From positions 1-28,078 of the forward strand of contig DFFP01000037.1 in NCBI GenBank assembly GCA_002372275.1: a stretch of DNA of 28,078 bases, read 5' to 3'. Position numbers and translations under genes: made by a program. A model generated the notes under the pieces. That model was not told the DNA's origin. It saw only the letters and a program-made list of their open reading frames with translations, and did not search any database. Source of the stretch: Alphaproteobacteria bacterium UBA3773. GTDB lineage: Bacteria > Pseudomonadota > Alphaproteobacteria > RF32 > CAG-239. The stretch's first letter is position 1. Every line of letters starts with the position of its first letter. Shown here piece after piece: positions 1 through 6,013 of this stretch.

Positions 1-47
1 TCTACTCTGTTCTATAACTCAGCCCACTCTCGCAGACCGTGACCCGC

Positions 48-76
48 CTTATAACCCTTTCCATCTCCCTTGTCAA
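48..76 (-). promoter_or_regulatory. Strong sigma70 promoter with GC-rich discriminator, leftward
   Basis: Read on the minus strand this is TTGACA, a 17-nt spacer, then TATAAG. The bases after the -10 are GCGGGTC. A GC-rich discriminator behind a near-consensus promoter is typical of stringently controlled stable-RNA promoters. Transcription would start near 41 and leave the window within 45 nt. The target is not visible; an rRNA or tRNA operon is an inference. Confidence 0.65.
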
Positions 77-172
77 GCGCTTTTTTTAAAAATTTTCACT
101 TTTTTTCTAAATGCTTGATAATCAAGGCTTTGTTGAAAAGAAATTTTATCATAAAGCTTATCAATGTTTCGG

Positions 173-201
173 ATAGTAACAGATTTTTTCTATGTGGTCA
201 A
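173..201 (-). promoter_or_regulatory. Second leftward sigma70 promoter
   Basis: The minus strand reads TTGACC, a 17-nt spacer, then TACTAT. It lies about 125 bp upstream of the promoter at 48-76 and points the same way, giving a tandem P1/P2 layout like that of many rRNA operons. The match is good but not perfect. Confidence 0.5.
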
Positions 202-339
202 GACTTTTTATTAACGATTCGTTAATTTTTTGATTCGCTATGCAATTCCTTACAAATCGCTTTAAAAAAACGAATCCTAATATATATAGTCTGTGCTTCT
301 TTCAGTTATCGGTGACAATTTTCCTTTACTTTTAAAATC

Positions 340-372
340 AAATATCGATGATATTATGTATCACCGATATTT
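340..372 (-). terminator. Possible terminator of the His-rich protein gene
   Basis: Inverted repeat of 14-nt arms (AAATATCGATGATA at 340-353, TATCACCGATATTT at 359-372, one mismatch) around a 5-nt loop, 11 nt past the stop codon at 384. The T tract after the stem on the minus strand is short (GATTTT), so termination strength is uncertain. Confidence 0.45.
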
Positions 373-383
373 AGGATATCATC

Positions 384-752
384 TTAACGGTGATGTTTAT
401 GAGATGAATGATGCACCGGTTTGGGGCGGGATTGATGTTTATGATGTTTATGATGAAATCCATCAAACAACAATGCCCCGACAACAGCTGTTGTCACGCC
501 GGCTGCTAATAATGACCCTGTTGAATAACTGTCATAATAATAGTTGTTTGCCACATGCGGTGTTTCTCTGACAACACTCACGGCAGGCTGCCCAATAACT
601 GTCGTTGTCACGGTCGGCTGAAGAGCACCGTACGAAACAGATGTCGACATTTTTTGTGTAACATAACCGTTATCATTAATAACTAAAATTGTTTCGGCAT
701 GTGCACCTGAAACAGAAAGCAATAAGATGAGTGTATATATTATTTTTTTCAT
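384..752 (-). CDS. Small secreted histidine-rich protein of unknown function
   Basis: 122 residues. I chose the ATG at 752 over one 30 bases upstream because AGAGGA sits just before it. The N-terminus is a clear Sec signal peptide (MKKI, hydrophobic stretch, then SGAHA followed by ET), so the product should be exported to the periplasm or beyond. The middle is rich in Thr, Val and Tyr, with a glycine/alanine-rich hydrophobic stretch around residues 80-95 that could be a second membrane segment. The last 25 residues are dominated by His and Lys (HHKHHKH, HHSSHKHHR), which could bind divalent metals. That role is an inference from composition. I do not recognise a family. It is transcribed alone. 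Confidence 0.75.
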   Translation of the reverse strand: MKKIIYTLILLLSVSGAHAETILVINDNGYVTQKMSTSVSYGALQPTVTTTVIGQPAVSVVRETPHVANNYYYDSYSTGSLLAAGVTTAVVGALLFDGFHHKHHKHQSRPKPVHHSSHKHHR

Positions 753-833
753 TTTTTCCTCTTTGATAAAGTTGCAATACACTCTATAAAACGATTAAAA
801 AATCAAAAATGTTCGCATATATTTGTTTTTTTC

Positions 834-861
834 TTGATAATCGCTATTTCTTTTGTATGAT
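834..861 (+). promoter_or_regulatory. Probable infC promoter
   Basis: TTGATA, 16-nt spacer, TATGAT. Predicted start of transcription is near 868, giving a leader of about 30 nt before the inferred non-AUG start codon. With this promoter, two of the upstream in-frame ATGs (809 and 857) would lie outside the mRNA. Confidence 0.5.
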
Positions 862-898
862 AAAAGGCGAACACAAACTTTATATGGAGGATCCTATC

Positions 899-1441
899 AT
901 AACAGATAATAATTTAACGTCCAAAATCGCAGGTAGCGATGAAGGACCACGCGTGAACAGCGCAATTAAAGCACCCAAAATTCGTTTAATTGATGAAACA
1001 GGAGAAAACAGAGGTGTTGTTTCATTAAAAGAAGCCTTGGCACTTGCAGATGAAGCAGGCCTTGATTTGATTGAAATTTCCCCGATGGCCACCCCGCCTG
1101 TTTGTAAAATTTTAGATTTCGGAAAATATCGCTACGAACTTCAAAAACGCAAAAGCGAAGCCAAGAAAAAACAAAAAATTGTTGAAACGAAAGAATTAAA
1201 ATTAAGACCGGCTATTGATACACATGATTATGAGGTCAAATTAAAACAAGCCAAAAAGTTTTTATCTGAAGGAAACAAAGTTAAATTCACGATGCGTTAC
1301 AGAGGTCGTGAAATGAGTGCCAATAATTTAGGACAAGAAATTTTAGATAAAATCGTCAGTGATTTAGAACTGGTGGCAAAAGTCGATTCGGCACCGAAAA
1401 TGGAAGGCCGTCAAATGAGCATGATGATGTCACCGATTTAA
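899..1441 (+). CDS. infC: Translation initiation factor IF-3, non-AUG start
   Basis: IF-3 binds the 30S subunit and checks start-codon and initiator-tRNA pairing. The protein has the N-domain (GPRVNSAIKAPKIRLID, then DLIEISPMATPPVCKILDFGKYRYE), a Lys-rich linker, and the C-domain ending KMEGRQMSMMMSP. The reading frame is open to an ATG at 809, but the GGAGG at 886-890 lies 8 nt before ATA (899) and 5 nt before ATC (896), and no ATG upstream has a well-placed ribosome-binding site. An ATA start gives 180 residues, the normal IF-3 length. E. coli infC starts at AUU, which IF-3 itself discriminates against, so the same autoregulation is likely here. rpmI and rplT, the usual downstream neighbours, are absent; a terminator follows at once. 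Confidence 0.93.
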   Translation: MTDNNLTSKIAGSDEGPRVNSAIKAPKIRLIDETGENRGVVSLKEALALADEAGLDLIEISPMATPPVCKILDFGKYRYELQKRKSEAKKKQKIVETKELKLRPAIDTHDYEVKLKQAKKFLSEGNKVKFTMRYRGREMSANNLGQEILDKIVSDLELVAKVDSAPKMEGRQMSMMMSPI

Positions 1442-1451
1442 GCTCAATGCC

Positions 1452-1497
1452 GCTATAAAAAAAACTCCGAAAATCATTTCGGAGTTTTTTTTATAGC
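1452..1497. terminator. Perfect bidirectional terminator between infC and rpoD
   Basis: 21-bp perfect inverted repeat (1452-1472 with 1477-1497) around the loop ATCA. The GC core is ACTCCGAAA/TTTCGGAGT, flanked by an 8-A run on one side and an 8-T run on the other, so each strand reads as stem plus U tract. It can end both convergent transcripts, infC from the left and rpoD from the right. Confidence 0.9.
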
Positions 1498-1513
1498 ATA
1501 CGTTCCAAAATAT

Positions 1514-3613
1514 TTATTGATCCAAGAATGATCTGAGTTTTTTAGAACGGCTCGGATGTTTTAATTTACGAAGAGCCTTGGCCTCAATCTGACGAACACG
1601 TTCACGCGTGACGTTAAATTGTTGCCCGACTTCTTCTAAGGTATGATCCGTGCTCATTGCGATTCCGAAGCGCATTCTTAAAACGCGTTCTTCTCTTGGC
1701 GTGAGCGAGGATAAAATCTTGGTACATGTTTCTTTTAAGTTTTCGTGAATAGCCGAATCAAGCGGTTGAAGAATACTTTCATCTGCAATAAAATCACCCA
1801 GTGATGAATCTTCTTCATCACCGACAGGTGCTTCCAAACTCACAGGCTCTTTGGCAATTTTCATCACTTTTCTGATTTTTTCAAGCGGCATCGAAAGCCT
1901 TTTAGCCAGTTCCTCCGGCACAGGTTCACGCCCCATTTCAGTAAGCATTTGACGAGAAGTACGCACCAATTTATTGATTGTTTCAATCATATGAACCGGA
2001 ATACGAATCGTTCTGGCCTGATCGGCAATGGATCGCGTAATCGCCTGACGAATCCACCATGTTGCATAAGTTGAAAATTTATAACCGCGACGATATTCAA
2101 ATTTATCAACCGCTTTCATCAAACCGATATTTCCTTCTTGAATTAAATCCAAAAATTGCATACCGCGGTTGGTGTATTTTTTTGCAATCGAAATCACAAG
2201 TCTTAAGTTTGCCTCAATCATTTCTTTTTTAGCACGCTCAGCTTCACGCTCACCGTGTTTAATGGTATCAACCATTTTGCGATATTCACTAATCGGTAAA
2301 CCGCAATCTTCAGACATCTGAATAATTTTTTGTCTTAATTCTTGAACTTCATTTCCATAATGAGTCACAAAAGCTTCCCAATGAATATCTTTTTTAGCTT
2401 TAATTGTATCAAGCCAATGCGGATCAAGTTCAGACTTTTGGTAAGATTCTAAGAAATCTTCACGTTTGATTTTCGACGCCAAGGCATATCTTAAGAGCTG
2501 TCCTTCAAAACCCAAAAGTTTTTTATTCATTTCGTTGAGTTGTTCAACAAGTTGTTCAATTCGCTGTGCATTCAAGTGAATTGAACTCATTAAATCAACC
2601 AAATCTTTTTTCAAAGCGCGATATTTTTTTTCTGTTGCCGCAGATACTTTTTGGCCTGAGATAATTGCTGTCATACGCTGCGTTTGAACTTTTTTCAAAT
2701 CATCATAATAGCTCGAAATTTTGTTTAAAATATCGAGTACAGGTTCTCTTAAAGCATTTTCCATTGCTGTCATCGAAGCCCCTGAACGACCGCCGTCGGT
2801 ATCATCTTCGTCGGCAGAATGTTCAGAATCTTCGCCTTCACCAGCAGTTTTATCGCTTTCTATATCAGCACCATCTTCATCAGGTTCATCATCTGAAGCG
2901 TCATCTTCATCCAAATCTTCATCAACATCATCTGCCAGATCGATATCGTTTTCGAAATCATCATCAATCTCATCTAAATTTTTTTCTTCTAAATCTTTGG
3001 CAACTTTATCTAAATCATCAACCTGACTTGCTTCGCTTTCATCAAACGAAATGGCTTCGCTATCGTCGCCATACATCATTTCTAAATCGACAATATCGCG
3101 AAGCTGCATTGTTCCCTCAAGCAGTTCATCGCGCCAAGAAGCAATTGCTTTTAAAGTCATCGGGCTTTCACAAAGTCCGCCGAGCATCACGGTATTTCCA
3201 GCTTCGATTCGTTTGGCAATTGCGATTTCGCCCTCACGCGACAAAAGTTCTACCGCGCCCATTTCGCGCAAGTACATTCTGACCGGGTCATCAGATCTGC
3301 TCAATTCTCTTTCATCAAAATTACCGCCGGATCCATCCTCATCGTCATCAATTATGGCGTCATCATCATTTTCCGATTCAAATTCATCTGCTTCAGATTC
3401 TGAAATAATACTAATTCCGAGATCTGAAATAGAAGCCATAATATCTTCAATATTTTCAGAGCTTTCCTTTTCAGATGGCAGAGCTCTATTTAATTCTTCC
3501 ACAGTGATATAACCTCTGATTTTTCCTTTTTCGATCAGAGTTTTAACGGCAGCCCCCAGCGTATCAAGCAAAGGTGAATCCGCATCTGTTTCTTGATTTT
3601 CTTCTTCCGACAT
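1514..3613 (-). CDS. rpoD: Primary sigma factor RpoD (sigma70)
   Basis: 699 residues. Directs RNA polymerase to housekeeping promoters. Region 1.1 lies in the first ~80 residues and region 1.2 at about 105-140 (DDPVRMYLREMG). Regions 2.1-2.4 span about 455-545 and include NLRLVISIAKKYTNRG and the -10-reading segment TYATWWIRQAITRSI. Region 3 follows, then region 4 with LTPREERVLRMRFG and the -35 helix-turn-helix VTRERVRQIEAKALRKL. Between regions 1.2 and 2, residues ~180-275 form an extremely Asp/Glu-rich low-complexity tract inside the non-conserved region. The start is supported by AAGGA 5 nt before the ATG. It stands alone rather than in an rpsU-dnaG-rpoD operon. The many -35/-10 matches in this window fit its expected specificity. 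Confidence 0.98.
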   Translation of the reverse strand: MSEEENQETDADSPLLDTLGAAVKTLIEKGKIRGYITVEELNRALPSEKESSENIEDIMASISDLGISIISESEADEFESENDDDAIIDDDEDGSGGNFDERELSRSDDPVRMYLREMGAVELLSREGEIAIAKRIEAGNTVMLGGLCESPMTLKAIASWRDELLEGTMQLRDIVDLEMMYGDDSEAISFDESEASQVDDLDKVAKDLEEKNLDEIDDDFENDIDLADDVDEDLDEDDASDDEPDEDGADIESDKTAGEGEDSEHSADEDDTDGGRSGASMTAMENALREPVLDILNKISSYYDDLKKVQTQRMTAIISGQKVSAATEKKYRALKKDLVDLMSSIHLNAQRIEQLVEQLNEMNKKLLGFEGQLLRYALASKIKREDFLESYQKSELDPHWLDTIKAKKDIHWEAFVTHYGNEVQELRQKIIQMSEDCGLPISEYRKMVDTIKHGEREAERAKKEMIEANLRLVISIAKKYTNRGMQFLDLIQEGNIGLMKAVDKFEYRRGYKFSTYATWWIRQAITRSIADQARTIRIPVHMIETINKLVRTSRQMLTEMGREPVPEELAKRLSMPLEKIRKVMKIAKEPVSLEAPVGDEEDSSLGDFIADESILQPLDSAIHENLKETCTKILSSLTPREERVLRMRFGIAMSTDHTLEEVGQQFNVTRERVRQIEAKALRKLKHPSRSKKLRSFLDQ

Positions 3614-3752
3614 AACGTTCCTTAAAACCGGTTAATAAGGGAAAAATCCCTCAAAATTGCTAGCACTGGTACTTTTTAATACTCTTTTTTTTAAAGTCAA
3701 GTGAAACATATAAAATTTATATCTTTTTATATAGCTTTTCATTAAAAAAAAC

Positions 3753-3780
3753 TTGCATTCATACGAAATTGTTCTATTCT
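3753..3780 (+). promoter_or_regulatory. Probable gltX promoter
   Basis: TTGCAT, 16-nt spacer, TATTCT, with expected transcription start about 30 nt before the gltX ATG. The ribosome-binding site is AAGGA at 3800-3804. The rest of the 202-bp divergent region toward rpoD is AT-rich. A TTGACT on the minus strand (3695-3700) lacks a good -10, so I do not call an rpoD promoter. Confidence 0.5.
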
Positions 3781-3815
3781 TTGATAAAATTTAACATTCA
3801 AGGATATATAACACA

Positions 3816-5237
3816 ATGACAACACGTACGCGTTTTGCGCCCTCACCGACAGGGTATATGCATATCGGTAATTTACGCACGGCATTATATGAATATCTGA
3901 TTGCCAAAGCTCAAGGCGGTGAATTTATTTTACGTATCGAAGACACTGATCAAAAGCGTTATGTTGAAGGGGCAACCGATATTATTTATGCCACCTTGAA
4001 ACGCGTTCAAATGCTTTGGGATGAAGGGCCGGATATCGGCGGTCCGGTTGGACCTTATGTTCAATCCGAGCGCAAGCCCATCTATAAAGAATATGCCGAC
4101 AAATTGGTTGAGCTTGGCGGGGCGCACTATTGCTTTTGCAAAGATATGTCCGACGAAAAAGATGAAAATGCCCCGATTGTCAAGTTTGATGACCCGTGCA
4201 AACATATTTCACTTGATGAGGCCAAAAAAAGAATTGCAGCCGGCGAACCTTATGTTGTGCGTCAAAACATCAACAAAAAAGGAACATCCGTTTTTGAAGA
4301 TATGGTTTACGGCAAAATTGAAATCGATTATGATGAACTAGACGAAGGCGTTTTGCTTAAAACAGACGGATTGCCGACCTATAACTTTGCAAACGTCATT
4401 GATGACCATTTGATGGGTATTACCCATGTTGTCAGAGGAAACGAATATATTTCTTCCACACCGAAATATAATTTGATATACGAAGCCTTCGGATGGGAAC
4501 CGCCTGTGTATGTTCACGTTCCGCCTGTGATGAAAGACGCTCAGCACAAACTTTCCAAACGAAACGGTGACGCCTCATTCCAAGACTTGGTTGCCAAAGG
4601 ATACTTGCCCGAAGCAATTTTAAACTATATTGCACTTCTTGGCTGGAACCCCGGTACGGAGCAAGAAATTTTTTCAATTGATGAATTAAAACAAGTCTTT
4701 ACGGCTGAGCGCCTCAATAAATCTCCGGCCATTTTTGACGGCGATAAGCTTAAATGGATGAACGGTGTATATATCAGAGCCTTATCTTTAGATGAATTTC
4801 ACAAGCAGGCCCTGCCTTATTATAAAGATTTACCGGCAAGTGTGAATTTCAAATTTTTAAGTTCTGTTTTACAGCCTCGCGTTGAAACGCTTGGCGAAAT
4901 ACCGGCTGAAATTGATTTTATTAAAAAAATGCCCGAATATCCGCTTTCGCTTTATCAAAACAAAAAGATGAAAACAGATGAAGCAATTGCAAAGCGGGCG
5001 CTTGAGCTTTCCTTAAACGCCTTAAAAGATGTCAGTGACTGGTCAAACGAAGCTTTGTTTGAAACCTTGAAAACGGTTGCCGCAAATGAAGGCTATAAAA
5101 ACGGGCAGATTTTGTATCCAGTTCGCGTGGCCTTATCGGGCAAAGAAACAACCCCGGGCGGCGCAACGGAGCTTGCCGTTATCTTAGGAAAAGCAGAGAC
5201 CTTAAAACGTTTGCAAGATGCCTTAAACATTTTGTAG
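3816..5237 (+). CDS. gltX: Glutamyl-tRNA synthetase, Firmicutes-like
   Basis: 473 residues, normal length. Class I aminoacyl-tRNA synthetase that charges tRNA-Glu, and in many alphaproteobacteria also tRNA-Gln before amidation. The Rossmann-fold signatures are intact: HIGN at 16-19 and KLSKR at 245-249. FILRIEDTDQ near residue 37 is the glutamate-binding segment. The C-terminal anticodon-binding domain ends with TPGGATELAVILGK. The pattern (GYMHIGNLRTALY, RYVEGATD, DDHLMGITHVVRG, SKRNGDASFQDLVAKGYL) reminds me strongly of clostridial enzymes rather than typical alphaproteobacterial GltX. That suggests a transferred copy, but it rests on memory, not alignment. No intrinsic terminator follows; the lipoprotein promoter begins 22 bases later. 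Confidence 0.97.
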   Translation: MTTRTRFAPSPTGYMHIGNLRTALYEYLIAKAQGGEFILRIEDTDQKRYVEGATDIIYATLKRVQMLWDEGPDIGGPVGPYVQSERKPIYKEYADKLVELGGAHYCFCKDMSDEKDENAPIVKFDDPCKHISLDEAKKRIAAGEPYVVRQNINKKGTSVFEDMVYGKIEIDYDELDEGVLLKTDGLPTYNFANVIDDHLMGITHVVRGNEYISSTPKYNLIYEAFGWEPPVYVHVPPVMKDAQHKLSKRNGDASFQDLVAKGYLPEAILNYIALLGWNPGTEQEIFSIDELKQVFTAERLNKSPAIFDGDKLKWMNGVYIRALSLDEFHKQALPYYKDLPASVNFKFLSSVLQPRVETLGEIPAEIDFIKKMPEYPLSLYQNKKMKTDEAIAKRALELSLNALKDVSDWSNEALFETLKTVAANEGYKNGQILYPVRVALSGKETTPGGATELAVILGKAETLKRLQDALNIL

Positions 5238-5259
5238 CTCAAAACTTTGATTAAACACT

Positions 5260-5287
5260 TTGAACGCATTCATTTTTAAGTTATAAT
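5260..5287 (+). promoter_or_regulatory. Promoter of the small lipoprotein gene
   Basis: TTGAAC, 16-nt spacer, consensus TATAAT. The spacer and the end of the -10 carry an inverted repeat, CATTCA at 5267-5272 and TGAATG at 5287-5292, which could be an operator. Confidence 0.75.
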
Positions 5288-5323
5288 GAATGTGTTTTAA
5301 TCATTTTAGTAAAGGATACATTC

Positions 5324-5623
5324 ATGAAAAAATTAATACTGACAGCTTCTGTATTTTTGCTGGCTGCCTGTGCACAAATGTCATCAGGCGTAGCAGAAAA
5401 CGCATCTGTGCCGTCAAAAGTCAAAACATGCTTGGTAAGCGAAGCAGGCACACGTTATCAAGCCGGAACATTATTTACAAATTCTGTCAAAGAAACAGCT
5501 TCTGACATTACCAAAACATGCTTAAAGAAATTGGCCCTCGAATCGGCCGGTATCAGCAGCGAAACACAATCAACTGCCGAAACAATTATTTCAAACTTGA
5601 AAACATTCGGCAGCGCACAATAA
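5324..5623 (+). CDS. Small lipoprotein of unknown function
   Basis: 99 residues. MKKLILTASVFLLAAC is a lipoprotein signal peptide, with the lipobox LAAC ending at Cys16, so the mature 84-residue protein should be anchored in the inner or outer membrane facing the periplasm. Two further Cys (in KTCLVSE and KTCLKKL) could form a disulfide. The rest is polar and looks helical. AAAGGA upstream supports the start. It is a single-gene unit with its own promoter and a strong terminator. I do not recognise the family. Confidence 0.85.
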   Translation: MKKLILTASVFLLAACAQMSSGVAENASVPSKVKTCLVSEAGTRYQAGTLFTNSVKETASDITKTCLKKLALESAGISSETQSTAETIISNLKTFGSAQ

Positions 5624-5646
5624 AACAGCGTTTTGATATGATAAGA

Positions 5647-5674
5647 ACCCCGAGCTCTCTCGGGGTATTTTTTT
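5647..5674 (+). terminator. Intrinsic terminator after the lipoprotein gene
   Basis: 8-bp stem ACCCCGAG/CTCGGGGT with loop CTCT, followed by TATTTTTTT. It insulates the lipoprotein unit from the module that starts at 5703. Confidence 0.9.
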
Positions 5675-5702
5675 GCATTGATTTCATAAATTTTTAAAAA
5701 AA

Positions 5703-5731
5703 TTGACATACACCTTAAAATGAACTATAAT
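5703..5731 (+). promoter_or_regulatory. Consensus promoter of RNA module A
   Basis: TTGACA, 17-nt spacer, TATAAT: full sigma70 consensus at ideal spacing. The start is expected near 5738, exactly where sequence identity with module B begins (CATGGTATC). Between the two modules the promoter hexamers are identical while the spacer differs, so the promoter is kept by selection rather than by very recent copying alone. Confidence 0.85.
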
Positions 5732-5737
5732 AAATAC

Positions 5738-5985
5738 ATGGTATCGAGAGATATCCTAGTGCCTCAAAAAAAAGGCGCGGAGCTGTGAGAAGCTTTTGTT
5801 GTAGGCAGTGAAGGATAACACTGCAAGATGTGCTGTCTTTTTTATTTTTAAAAGACACACATATTATCCCCGATTTGGTCGGGGTGCTGATAACGAATGT
5901 TCAAGGATTTTCCTAAAGGTTATCAGAGTCATTTCCTACAACATGATTTCTCAACTCTCCGACCGCCTGATGAGGCGGTTATTTT
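5738..5985 (+). ncRNA. Structured RNA, copy A, upstream of a BspA-like gene
   Basis: About 248 nt, from a consensus promoter to an intrinsic terminator. Hairpins in order: P1 GGTATC/GATATC (5740-5755); P2 GTGCCT/AGGCGC (5759-5778); P3 GAGCT/AGCTT (5780-5795); closing helix P4 TGTTGTAGG (5797-5805) with CCTACAACA (5935-5943). Inside P4 lie P5 CAGTG/CACTG (5806-5823), a long AT hairpin P6 (5828-5862), P7 CCCCGA/TCGGGG (5868-5884) and P8 CTGATAAC/GTTATCAG (5887-5926). The terminator hairpin follows. The P5 loop GGATAA (5813-5818) can pair with TTATCC (5864-5869), a possible pseudoknot. Copy B shows compensatory changes in P4 and a G-U to G-C change in P3. It may be a cis-acting leader of the next gene or a separate small RNA with readthrough. 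I do not recognise it as a known family. Confidence 0.82.
5962..5985 (+). terminator. Terminator at the end of RNA copy A
   Basis: ACCGCC/GGCGGT stem (extended by a T-A pair) with a tetraloop, then TTATTTT. It lies 29 nt before the start codon of the BspA-like gene. CTCCGACC at its 5' base (5957-5964) can instead pair with GGTCGGGG at 5877-5884, a possible antiterminator. Confidence 0.7.
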
Positions 5986-6013
5986 CATATGTTTTAATTC
6001 AAGGAGGTTTTAA

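Larger units (their letters stand above)
1..383. other. Gene-free left edge with promoters pointing out of the window
   Basis: I see no credible gene here. The stretch is mostly AT-rich and holds two good minus-strand promoters (see the separate entries), a perfect 7-bp inverted repeat TTAACGA-T-TCGTTAA at 211-225, and a hairpin at 340-372 that may end the gene starting at 752. Positions 1-50 are distinctly richer in GC than what follows. That would fit the leader of a stable RNA transcribed to the left, but no rRNA or tRNA body is visible. Confidence 0.6.

Noticed and set aside
293..571. 92-codon open frame on the plus strand
   Set aside because: It overlaps the well-supported minus-strand secreted protein, begins in AT-rich non-coding DNA without a ribosome-binding site and has no protein-like features.
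2665..3512. Long plus-strand frames (Ser-rich and His/Arg-rich) opposite rpoD
   Set aside because: They mirror the Asp/Glu-rich codons of the RpoD acidic tract; low-complexity antisense shadows.
5738..5985. Retron ncRNA, group I/II intron, or IscB/TnpB guide RNA
   Set aside because: No reverse transcriptase, nuclease or transposase gene is nearby, and intron core or retron branch motifs are not seen. The closing helix alone is not enough.
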